Of a DNA stretch of 64,000 nucleotides, positions 1 to 11,300 are shown piece by piece (position 1 is the stretch's first letter; each line of letters opens with the position of its first letter). The DNA is from Capitella teleta (Eukaryota > Annelida > Polychaeta > Capitellidae). The notes below the pieces were generated by a model. That model did not search any database and had not been told where the DNA came from. It was given only the letters and a program-made list of their open reading frames with translations. The DNA lies in assembly GCA_000328365.1 (NCBI GenBank), contig KB309450.1, positions 59,066-123,065 on the forward strand, given 5' to 3'. A program made the translations under genes and the position numbers.

Positions 1-85
1 AAGTAGTATTATCTACTCCATGTTAAGATCTCAATGTTTTCAGTGGTGCTACGCTTTTCTAAGAAAGTGTTTAGAACAGATCGCA

Positions 86-120
<35 letters not shown>

Positions 121-2330
121 AGACAAAGATAAGAGAAATAAATACTAGTGCTAGGTATGTTTAGTCTTAACATGTCATGCTGCTATTTTTATCATTTCTA
201 TTCCAATTCCAGCAACATTTAGGTCGATTTATCTGAATTAATAGATTCCACTTATCATTTTGCGATATTTCAAACAGCTAGGGTCCCCTTCCATGGATAA
301 GCGTCATTGAACGTATGATTATGGCAACTCTATTTTACTAATGTTTTGTTTGAGGGTGTTTGTTATTGATGTGACAGTAGCACTAATGTTTATCTCCTAA
401 AATCAAAACAAAGTACAGAGCAGAGATATGATAAGATATAGATGAAGCATTCAATTGTAATTTTGACCCCGCGGATGGATTAAGTCACCCGGATGCGTTA
501 GATTGTTGAGTTACTTGTAACAGGGAGTTTCACATGTCATCCAGCTGGGTTAGATTGTTGAGTCAAGGAAATAATGACGAAATATCGCGAGATATCGTGA
601 AATATCGCGAGTTATTCACTCAACTCTCACACAGTTGTGGAATTTAATCTTTGAATATCGTTGCTGATTTCTTGTCGGGCTAATCATTTGCTCCACACTG
701 ATTAGCCAAGTAATACTATGACTGAAGCATCGTGTTATTATATGATGTGCACATGTTTTTGTGCTTAGGTTATGCATTTAGACGACAGGCATGGCGCACT
801 GGCCCATTTGTGGTTGCTAGATCAGTAATAATATTAGGTGTTATTGTGTGCAAGTCATTATACAAAACAGAAGAACTTTATCAAACGACTCAACAATTAT
901 CATGAGTATAATTAACAACACCAACCCAATTGGCAGGAAACAGAACCTATTTTTGTTAATCCCCCTAGCTGTTTCAGTTAGATTTGGATTCCAAATAGTC
1001 TTGCTCTAACTCAACGATGTTAAAGCATTAAAAATGCTGTCTTGTAACGACGTAATCCAGTCATTAACATATAAATTACTCTACCGTTTAATTGGTCGCT
1101 CATATGACTATTCCATTGATTCGGTTTGTTGAAGGAAAGCCTCTGACAAACTTAATTTGATCGGCACTGATAATTTTGCACTGTATAATTAAATAAATAG
1201 ATGAAGTCACTGCACCTTTGTTTAAGGTTGCAACATGGCAATCTGGTCGTTTGCAAATTAATTGCAATTAGGCCTATGAGTTTATCACCAATAAAGCAAC
1301 AACTTCCGAGACACTGAGCTTTGTTATGAAAAGAAAATGTTATACATGTATTCCTCTAGCGGTGCCAGTGAATCGGCGTTAAAAGCTGATGAATGAAAAC
1401 GACATAGCTTTGAAATCCAAAAGCTGTCTATTGCCCTGCGAAGAGTTATCAAAGAAAAGTTACGCTACAGTAAGTAAAATGTCCTGGGGAGAAGCATATG
1501 CCAATTTCATTCCATCTTTTAACCACGCATTTTTTTATTCATCACGCCACACTATTTAGTGACTCAATATTACCGTCAAAAAACTTGATTTGTGACTGAG
1601 TGAATATAACTTGCAAAATTCAAAGGTATTTTTAATCAACAGTGCATGTCATTTAAGTATTCAAATAAGCTAAATAACCTTTATCTTGACCTCTTTCGTC
1701 TATATTGTACTTTTCTTCTGCATTGGAAATTCATTTGTAACCACATGCATTGTAATTAAGACTCTACATGCTTTCGAAACTTCAGGATCAAATCATAATG
1801 CAAAGTATTTGCAACAAAAACTCTACTTGTATATGAAAGAACTTTAAGTCAAGCCCTACTTCAAGGGCGGAACGAAATGCCTCTGCGCCACTTTTCCGCC
1901 GCTTTACCGATACGCTTGATTGCGTGTCGGGGTTTCGAGTGTCATGCGTGGTCTATCTGTACTAGGTCTATGGTACAGAGTTTATATTGAAGCGCCATAC
2001 AAGAGATGACATTCCTTAATGCTCGTTCAGGGGCTCATCTGATTTTCATTTCATTGCAATGACTCACATTTAAAATATTTCAAAAGCTCCTCCCTCTTTC
2101 AAAATTGACTTTTTACTTGATCTCTTGGCATAAATGGGCGCAGAATGACATAGTAAATCCATACCAGGTAGTTATTTTTTTGGAACATTTGATACATTTT
2201 AGCAAATTTTAGAGTTTCGTTTTTAACATGGAATAGATCCTGAACCTTAGAGTGCTAAAGTTTGATCAACACACTCACAATTTTCATTTAATGTTAAGAA
2301 TATCGATGAATTTACTCAATTACTTTTTAA
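1..2330. other. AT-rich non-coding stretch
   Basis: I see no gene here. There is a 28-base poly-A run near 91-118. A local duplication near 498-610 repeats a GTTAGATTGTTGAG word twice, followed by a twice-repeated AAATATCGCGAG word. The short open frames have no protein-like composition or splice context. Confidence 0.6.
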
Positions 2331-2529
2331 CTTTATTTTTTCAACGCATAAATCACGTAAAATAATGTTTCAGATGCGTGTGTACATATATATACATGAA
2401 AGAAACAAATAAATAAAAAACAAGATTTACGAGATTAACACACACACCAAAAAAAAACAAAAAAAAACAATTACAAACATAAAACATGAAGTACATAAAA
2501 TAGTTCAGCAAACATAAACTGCTCGAAGT

Positions 2530-2890
2530 AAATAAGCCTTCAAATATTTCTTTAAATCGTTATAATTCCCACAAGATCGTAAATTTGCAGGTATTTTGTT
2601 CCATTCTCGTGGCCCAGCAACATGGACCTAGTTCTTGGCACATTCAGGAGCACAGCTGCCTGTGATCGAAGCGTCCTCGTCGGGGATTTTAGTGATATTA
2701 TCTCCTTTATGTAGGCTGGGGCTTTATTATATATGGATAGCTTTAAGTATTAGAACACACAGTTTGAACGTAATCCATTGTTCCCTTGGTAGCCAGTGTA
2801 GTTCTTTTGAGGATTGGAGTTGTGTGCTCCCATCGCGGCACTCTCATGAGTATCCGTGCAGCTGAGTTTTGGGACAATTGTAGGCGTTTC
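2530..2890 (-). mobile_element. Degenerate CR1/L2-like LINE, end of reverse transcriptase
   Basis: Read on the minus strand, this stretch encodes the C-terminal part of a non-LTR retrotransposon reverse transcriptase. The motif order is QNSAARIL, then HTTPILK, then HWLP, then FKLCVLILKAIH, then APAYI, then TRTLRSQ, as in CR1, L2 and Rex1-type elements. The frame shifts once between HTTPILK and HWLP, so the copy is dead. The A-rich plus strand at 2400-2480 may be its 3' tail in reverse. It lies just upstream of the F-box gene in the opposite orientation. The upstream catalytic part of the reverse transcriptase is not seen. Confidence 0.75.
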
Positions 2891-3653
2891 AGTCAATGAG
2901 ATATGACATTGGCCTGAGTCCCTGATTGTTGGTTAACGCACGACATTCCCGTGCACAGACACTTTGAAGGAGAATCTGAGCTCTTTTAAGTGCACCTACG
3001 ATGGCGCACATTAAAGAATAAAGATAATCGTTCATCTCTGGGGCACATGATGGCAGCAATAATAACGAACTCTTCAGACATGAAATCGATTTCGCCTCAG
3101 TTCAAGACTTGAGCAGTTATATTTTACAAGCGATGTTTTTAAGTTTACCTTGATCGAGCAGCACCACGACTATTCCTGGAATCAGGTAATTTGGACATTC
3201 TGAATCGTATGTTTCATTCCGATTAGTGTACACATAATAATGACGTTGAACTTTAAAGAACAACATTTTCCCCCTCAATTTCCAGTTTCATCTATCTTTG
3301 GGCACGAGTTTCATGCAAGCATTACAATCATACATCAGCATGATGGGGTTTTACGGCTCCACCCAACCCATTCGGGTGATACGGGCGCCAGAACAGAAGG
3401 CCCGGGACCGGGGTTTCCCCCTACTTTTATCGATAAATCCCAAGGGTTCTTTCTCCTGCATACCACCATAGACAGTAGTACACAGCGCCCGGCCTTGTTA
3501 CGCAGTTGGGCAGCACTGCAGAGTCACCGAAGAAGTGGAGGAAAGGGTGTTCCTGGACATTCCTTATTATCATTCATTATATTTTATTCACAAAGTGTCA
3601 CATTTTATATGAGAATTACATGCATTAATACACTTGCTCTCCATAGGAGAGCT

Positions 3654-5027
3654 ATGATGTCGGGGCTTTTATCCGACCTCCAACTCGTACGCCACCAAGT
3701 GATCACATTGGAGGTCTCCCGACAGTTGACGTCATTGCCGTTCGTCATCAGTGCCAAAATCATATCGTTCCTATCCTGGGAAGATAAGCTGCACATGGCA
3801 TCTGCTCTGCCAGAATGGGAAAAGTACCTACATACAGCAGACGCCTGGAAAACATTCAGCACAAACCCGGGGGAGAACGTCAAGACCCCCGAGGGCATTG
3901 AGCGTCATTACGAGGGGATTTGTTGGTGTTTTCATCAGTATGGGAGGTATATGCGCAACGTCTGCGTCAGTCCAGTCCACAACCCCATAGGCTGGGGTTC
4001 AGCGTGTCTCCTGGATCACCTGGCCCAACGCTGTTTTAATCTGCGCTCTGTGAGAATTGATCACCCGCCCGCCTTTTACTTTCAAAACCTCGTGCTGCTT
4101 GATCGCTATGTGGGCCTGCTGAGAACTGTCGTGGAGAACTGCAATCAATTGCAGCGGATGTCGCTTTGCCGTCTGCACGAATTGAATGAACATGGCAGCA
4201 TAACGGCACTTCTCGATCGTTTGCTTGTGACAGGGGTTTCCCGGAAAATTCATCATCTGGAATTTAAGTATCCCTACAATTTCTCAAGTCCGGTGCCCTC
4301 TTTAGTCCATTTTGACCAGCTGCGACAGCTGAAATGCCCCATTCATGTGTTAAACACCGGATGCATCAAACAATTGGTCAGCAAACAGCTACTCAAGCTG
4401 CATGTTTTGAACGACCGCTCAACATTAGATGAGTTCTTCAACGAGGCGAGTGCAATTTTGTGGGATGAGATTCACAAGGTGTCGCCTTTGCTGCAGGTTA
4501 ATTACATCGTGCAAGGGCGCAGCTTTTACGTCACCGACCTAGTGCCAAACCCAATGATACACAGCTTCGTAATAGATAGCATCTGCAACGGTGTCTCCAG
4601 CACTCTGATCGACTCCATTGCAGACTTGTACTCGAGTACCTTAATGGTGTACGCTCATCTGGCGACGTATACTTGTAACAGGCCATATGAGTGCCCGTTC
4701 AATGTAACTGAGATGTACGTCAAACTTGTCCGTGTTTGCCGAAAACTCAAAGTGTTCGTTAGCGAACAGGAGATTCCCGGAACAGCTGTGCTTCTGATGG
4801 CTCTGAATGGTAAACTCAGGAAAATCTACGTGCGTATTGATAAATTTAATCAGCGTGCAACTCGGATTTGTAGTGGTCAATCCGATGACCAGGTGGACTG
4901 GTGGCAGACTATTACTGGTGATGTCCAGTCTTTACGTCCGATTGTGGCAAAGTTTACTGGTTCTGACTGGCGACCTTTGACCCGAATTGAGTTTGCAAAG
5001 ATCACTCGACGTCTACTTCACCTGTGA
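3654..5027 (+). CDS. F-box protein, FBXO39-like
   Basis: Predicted 457-residue protein, probably the substrate-recognition subunit of an SCF ubiquitin ligase. The F-box lies at about residues 22-66 (LTSLPFVISAKIISFL, then a hydrophobic/charged helix and DAWKTF). It is followed by a segment with GICWCFHQYGRYM that resembles the region after the F-box in FBXO39. Leucine-rich segments follow, including NLRSVRI, QLQRMSLC and HHLEFKY. The coding part is one exon. The open frame extends upstream to 3240, but that part is low-complexity and unlike the family. I therefore start at the tandem ATG at 3654, just after a possible 3' splice site (CTCCATAG, ending 3646). The FBXO39 assignment comes from remembered family features. 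FBXO33 or another F-box/LRR protein is possible. Confidence 0.75.
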   Translation: MMSGLLSDLQLVRHQVITLEVSRQLTSLPFVISAKIISFLSWEDKLHMASALPEWEKYLHTADAWKTFSTNPGENVKTPEGIERHYEGICWCFHQYGRYMRNVCVSPVHNPIGWGSACLLDHLAQRCFNLRSVRIDHPPAFYFQNLVLLDRYVGLLRTVVENCNQLQRMSLCRLHELNEHGSITALLDRLLVTGVSRKIHHLEFKYPYNFSSPVPSLVHFDQLRQLKCPIHVLNTGCIKQLVSKQLLKLHVLNDRSTLDEFFNEASAILWDEIHKVSPLLQVNYIVQGRSFYVTDLVPNPMIHSFVIDSICNGVSSTLIDSIADLYSSTLMVYAHLATYTCNRPYECPFNVTEMYVKLVRVCRKLKVFVSEQEIPGTAVLLMALNGKLRKIYVRIDKFNQRATRICSGQSDDQVDWWQTITGDVQSLRPIVAKFTGSDWRPLTRIEFAKITRRLLHL

Positions 5028-5142
5028 GAAATTTTCCTCTTTTTTTTTTTTCTTCAATTTTAGCCGAAGAGACTTTCCCCGGTGTTGACATCTTTGATAA
5101 CGTTTATTGTTAAATTTATTCATTTATTTTTAATTTTCTCTA

Positions 5143-5148
5143 AATAAA
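5143..5148 (+). promoter_or_regulatory. Polyadenylation signal of the F-box gene
   Basis: An AATAAA lies about 115 bases after the F-box stop codon in a T-rich 3' region. A second AATAAA sits near 5421. Confidence 0.45.
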
Positions 5149-5149
5149 T

Positions 5150-8100
5150 TTTGCCATCCCCAGAGATAACTTTAAAGGTCTACTTTTCGGTCCTCTTCTG
5201 GTCATTTTATATATAAATATATTTTATGGGATCATGTTTCTGTTGATTCGACGAATTATTCTGCTTTTCATTAATTCAATACTTCGTCTAATTACTCTTC
5301 AATTGAATCACACCATGTACTTCTTTCTTATTTTTTATTTAACTTTTTGTTTTGTTTTTTTTTTTTATGCTGCTGTATGATTTGCAACTCCAGATTTAAA
5401 ATTTGACAATTTGAGAGTTTCAATAAAACAATGCAATATATCGTCCTATGGGATTGATTTAATCTGTTATCTGTAGTAACATTTGTGTTTATAAACAAAA
5501 CGTAACGCCGAGCGACAGCAGAAAATTTAAGCGTTTAATTAATGATACAGTTGTATGTTATAATGCATATATCGGTTAACTGAATTTTGAGAATTGTATT
5601 CCCAGTCAAAACGAGTTGCTATGGCAAATTACTCTACTCGTCCATTCGCCATGACAACCAGGCGAGTGCTTATTGGTGTCATTTTGCGCCCAAATGCTTT
5701 TGTTTCTCGTTTCCTTCTTGTTTCCTGCGGTGCATGGTTTATATAGACACACAATTGACCTCGGCGCACATAAATGTTCTATAATGTGGTTCTACTGAAA
5801 TTATCCTTACATTAATTTCATTATTATATGAGCACACGTTTGAATCATTGCTTCATATTTATTTTTCCTGTTCCACGTCAGCCATGCAAAAAAAAAAAAA
5901 AAAAATAATAATAATAATAATAAAAGGAAATAAACATTAGACATCAGCCTCATAAATGAACTCTAAGTCGCGTTTATTATTATAAACACAGAAATGGGGA
6001 ATCCATAATTTAGTTCTAAACGGAACAATGTTGTAGTAATAAGATTGCTTATGCCACGCTCATGTCCCGTTATGGTGAACCCTTGGAATCATCCCTGAGT
6101 GGAATTACCTCTCACTGAATTACAAAAACAAGTCAACACACAACGTACAGTGAGGAGTGATCTATCGGTTTGTCTAAATGGTCGAATAAATCCATTCTAA
6201 GAATGCAATGCACGTAACACTTCTTAAGCATAGTGTGCTCATAAGGGTGTCTGGGTTTCGATCTATCGGTTGCATCATATAATGGCACAACGATTTATAT
6301 TCCGCGTGCAACACAAAGTGGCCGAAGCCGGTTCGCATAACAACACCGAAGCAAACGCACAGAACACCCAGCTTAATTGTGAGCCGTACAAGCCATAGCC
6401 AATTCTGTGGTGATCTATTTTTGGTTTATCCGATGTTCCACCAGCTGATCTGCATGCTATGGCAGTTTAGCGAGCGACCTGAATTCGCAATCTTTTTAGA
6501 GCCAATGTAATAGCATGTGTCCTGTTTACGAAGAACATCCTTATATCCGCATTGTATTATGTAATATTCATGTACGTTGTTGCTTTGTGCTTGTTTGAGT
6601 TTGGTCTTTCTGTGATGCATCAATATCATGGTGCGTCAGTGGTGTTGCAACCAAACCACCACATTCCTCAATACTCTATGAATACGCCAGGAGGAATGCT
6701 TCCCACGAATTACCATCACTGTATAAAGTATAAATATTAAATACTAGAGCAATTGATGAATTATTCTGCAATCCGCATGCCCACCAATGCCACACAATAA
6801 ATCGAGGTAATATGAGTAACGATTTTTAGCATTTTATTGAACGTTCAAACATCAGATACCACCATGGCCATCGTGGATAGATGCATTATCACAAATAAAA
6901 GAATCAATTAAATAATATTTACACACCTTCAGAGCCAAGAAATTCCCCATTTGATCCAGATCTCTAACTGGATCAAATGAAGGTTTATGTACTCGTGATG
7001 TAAGGGACATTTAGGCACACATTGGTCCAATAACGAATACAAGGTCCAAAGTTTTTCCTTTAGAAACATAAACTAAGTTCAAAGCTAGTTAAACAATCCT
7101 ATAATATAGAGCATCCAACGCCAACTGGTAGAGCAGGAATAACATAAAGTGAAAAAAAAAAAAAGATGCATCTTTGGTACAAAGAGAATACAATGACTCG
7201 TTTGTTTATTTACATCTTACAAATGGTCAACAAACTATAAAAAAGTGAACGTGTAAAAAATAACAATTATGTAAAATAAAAAAGGGGATTTATAATATGT
7301 AAGCATAAGGATCTATTATACATGCTACCCCTCCCCCCTGAAGTATAATGCTGTTGCCCAGTTATAAGTGCGAAAGTGCTACGTAATCTTTCCTAAGGAG
7401 TCGTTATTATCTAATTCGTGCAAAAGGCTGTTGCTGCTACAAACGCTGGCATCAATCCAACATCTCTGGGATACCAGTCTCCATATATAGGAGCTGTTAT
7501 GCTGATTACAGGGCCCCGCTGCAGGGCCGCTCAGGCTAAGGCTCGTTCGAAATTCCACTGCGCTGCAGCAGCCATCCCTAAAACAGACAATGCTGATCTG
7601 CGCAGGCGCGAGGTAGGATCTAAAAATAGAACCACGAGAGCCGCCGGCTTCTTGTTGTTCTTTTTTTTGTTTTGTTTTTTTGAGCGGCATACATGAACAA
7701 CACTTGAACACATTTCATTTGGTCTAAACAAGATATGATTATTCAACAGAAACTTAGTAAGAGTGAAGCCTATGAAACCAAGCGTAGAAATGGGTCAACC
7801 TTGCCAGGGAATGACGTCATGGATCACGTGATACGACTAAGGGGCAAGATGGAACAATGTATTGAGGTCGCAGAGTCGATGGTATCTTTATTTTGTTGGT
7901 GTTATAATCCTAACCTCAGTCGTAAATCGGTTCGTCCCGACATCATCCCCAGGCCCAGTTGCGCAGTTGGACATCACAGTTCGCGTTGTTTGGCAGCGTT
8001 TACAAAGTGCACTGATATCCTATAGGCTTGTTAATTCTTCTTCAAATCACTCGAAAGTCATATCCCTTGTGAAACAGCCATGCAAAGCAATTTCGTCCTT

Positions 8101-8325
8101 CGTTCGATGTCATGAAGGTAGTGCACAGTACGGCATACAGAAGTCCCCAAAACAATAAAATTATCCCTCTTCTGTGTTTCTCTTTTTTCTTAATGACAGG
8201 GCGGTTTTTTGTTTAATTTTTCTTCCTTTTTTTTCAAAAAAAAAATGTATGAAAGTTTTGTTTAACATTCAGGCTAGAACATGGGAACCTGAAAGAAATA
8301 AATATGACTATGAGTAAGTGTTGGT
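5150..8325. other. Intergenic stretch, no gene recognised
   Basis: The region separates the F-box gene from the 3' end of paramyosin. Short open frames on both strands lack motifs and overlap each other, so I call none. T-rich TTTATT words near 6834, 7204 and 7886 could be alternative minus-strand polyadenylation signals for paramyosin. Confidence 0.5.
5886..5925. repeat. Poly-A plus (ATA)n microsatellite
   Basis: About 19 A residues run directly into roughly seven ATA units. Confidence 0.9.
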
Positions 8326-8327
8326 GT

Positions 8328-8333
8328 TTTATT
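8328..8333 (-). promoter_or_regulatory. Polyadenylation signal close to the paramyosin stop
   Basis: AATAAA on the minus strand begins about 19 bases after the paramyosin stop codon. Its use would give a very short 3' UTR. Confidence 0.45.
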
Positions 8334-8351
8334 ACTGAGTAACTCACGTGC

Positions 8352-11300
8352 TTATAGGTTGATCTTCCTTACAACTTCGCGTGTCACAGACATGCTTCTG
8401 GCACTACGTCCACCCCCACGGGTCTGACGAACGATGGTGACGTTCCTTTCCAGGGCATCGGCTCTGTGTTCAGCCTCTTCGCACATCGACTGTGCTTTGC
8501 GGTATTTGTTCATCGTAATGGTGACAACTTCCTCCTGCGATTGCAAAATCAAACCATCATCATGGCTATACCGTGACCTGAGCAACTTACGGCTTCTTCC
8601 AACTGGCGTCTAAGGGTCTTGACCTTCTGGCTGAGGGTGGTGACCTGGTCTTGCAATTCAACAACCAGACGGCGGTCATCATCAGCGGTGACTCTCAGCT
8701 CCATCAGACAACGCTCCAGTTTGCGGTTGGTGGCAGTCAAATCACGGCCACGACGCTGTTCGGCCTCGAATTCGGCTTCAAGATCACGGAGCTGTAAATG
8801 TAGAATGTTATAAGTAAGTGGAATCGATGGATACATGTCTTGTACTTACTCTGGCCTGCAGTTTGGCAACCAGTCTCTTGCCTTCCCTCTGGGCAAAGGC
8901 CTCAGCCTCCTCCAGACGAACGGTGATCTCACGGATCTCCACCTCAAGGGACTTCCTCAGAGACTCAGCGTTTTTGTAGTTCTCTTGTTCCTGGCGGAGT
9001 TCGTCAGCCAGACGGTTCAGCTCAGCCTGCAGGCGGTCAGCACGGTCCTCGGCAGCACGGCGGGCGTTCAGGGCCTCGTCAAGATCAGCTTGCATGGAAG
9101 CCATGTCTCCCTCGATACGGCGCTTGTCACCGGTCAGAGTGGTGATGCTGATGCTCAGTTCATTGATGCGAGTAGTAGCATCGCCAAGCTCGTTCTCGGC
9201 GTTCTTGCGAGCTCTCTCAGCCTGAAGTGAAATTGCAATAATTTCTGGCGGATTATTGCCAATCTTTTCTAACTTACAGTTTCGAGAAGAGATCTAACAT
9301 CTTCAAGCTCGGTCTGCAGGGCAATGCGTTTCCTCTCCAGGATGGTCAGGGCGCCTCTGGCTTCCTCACCAGCACGACGCTCCTCATCAAGAGCCATCTC
9401 AAGTTCCTGAATCAGAAAATATATGTGAAATCAGAAAATAGACGAGAGCTGGACAAACCTTAGCCTTGTTGCTCAGGGATTTGTTAGCATGGGCCAACTC
9501 AGCATTGGTCCTGCTAAGAGTCTCAATCTGGATCTCAAACTCTTGGATCTCAGACTCGTATCTCTTCTTCAGGCGGCTGAGCTCTCCCTTGTATTTAGTC
9601 TCGATCTCAACAATGGTGCGCTGGAGCTCATCCAAGGCACGCTGTCCACTTTTGCGGATGTTCTCGAGTTCCTCATCCTTTTCTCTGAGACGGTGCTCCA
9701 TCTCAGATCTCAACTGGCTCAGGGCGTTGTTGGCGGCATCCAGGCGAGCCTGGGCATCCTTGTAGGCGTCCTTGGTGTCGGCCAAGTCGATGGCCAGGGC
9801 GTCCCTCTCACTCTCAAGGGCAACTCTCAGGGCCATCAGTTCGGAAACCTGGCGGTTGAGATCCTTGTTAGAGCTCTGGGCTTCACGGAGGGCCTCTGGA
9901 AATGATATTAAAGACATAATTTCAATTTTCTAATTAAAGTTTGAATTCTCACCCGAAAGATTTCTGTTCTCTCTGGCAAAGCCATCGTTCTTCTCTTGGA
10001 GTTCACCAACGACAATCTTAAGGCGGGCAAGCTCAGCATTGAGGCGACCATTTTCCGAGTTGGCGGTCTGGAGCTCAGCTGAGAGCTCATCATTACGACG
10101 ACCGAGGTCAGCATTGGCGGACTCGACTTGCTTGAGACGCTTGACGAGATCGTTAATGTTGGCCTGGGCCTGTCAACACAAAGAGTTACAATGGCGTTTG
10201 ATGTGACGTTTGAATGTATGACTTACAGCTTCGAATTCGGCGCTGACTTCTCTGAGCTCAACCTGGAGTCGGCTCTTGTCCTTCTCCAACTTGGAAGCTC
10301 TGTTGCGGGCACCCTCAGCAGCATCCTCAAGCTCAGCAATGCGAGCGTTCATGCGGCGTCTGTAAATTTCACACATGTACACTCAAATAACATGTAAGCT
10401 CATCTCTTACCTGAACTCTTCCAGCTCCTCAGTCTTGGACATCATGTCCTTCTCGTATTTGCTCTTGAGAGAAGCATAGTCTCCCTGGGCCTTTGAGAGT
10501 TGAGAACGCATCATTGTGATTCCTTCGGTCTCTTCTTCATAACGGGCATTCAGGTTGTCGAAATCAGCTTGAAGGGCATTGATGTTGATGGTGAGCTGGT
10601 TCCTCACCTGGAAGTAAATCAGCATTACTAGAGAACCGATATGTTTGCTTTAGTTACTCACTCTGGTTTCCTCATCAAGGCGGCTCTTGGACTCATCCAA
10701 CTGAGCCTGGAGAGCGGCCTTGGCCTTGGCAAGAGCAGCATTGCTGCTGTCCAAATCTTGCACCTGTCTCTGGAGCTCGAAGTTCTCCTGAGTCAGTCTA
10801 GCCTTGAGTCCATTCAAGTCGTTGTTCTGGCGAGACAGGTCATCAACCTGGGCCTGCAGTCTTCTGATCATGTCATCCATGCCATCCAGCTTGCTCTCGG
10901 CGTGGGCACGAGCCTTCTGGGAAGCATCCAGGTTGGTGGAGATCGCATCAATCTCGATGAGCAGACTCTGCTTTTCTTTGTCAGACCTGATGGTTTAATT
11001 TCATGACGTTGATACAGTTACGTGATATTTTAATTTTACTCACTTGCTGCGGGCACGGCCAAGCTGCTCAAGCTGTTCAGAAAGGTCGTTGACGACATCC
11101 TGGTGTCTCTTGCGAAGGCTGGCCTCTTGAGATTCGTGCTGGACAGTCAACAATTCGAAGTCTTTCCTCAGTTTGGTCACTTCGAGTTCTCTCTTACGGT
11201 TGACCTCGCTCTGGGCAGATTGCATACCATCAGCCTCCTCCAGACGCTCGTTCATGGACTCCATTTGGAAGTGGAGTTCATTGCTCTCTTTCTCTGCCTA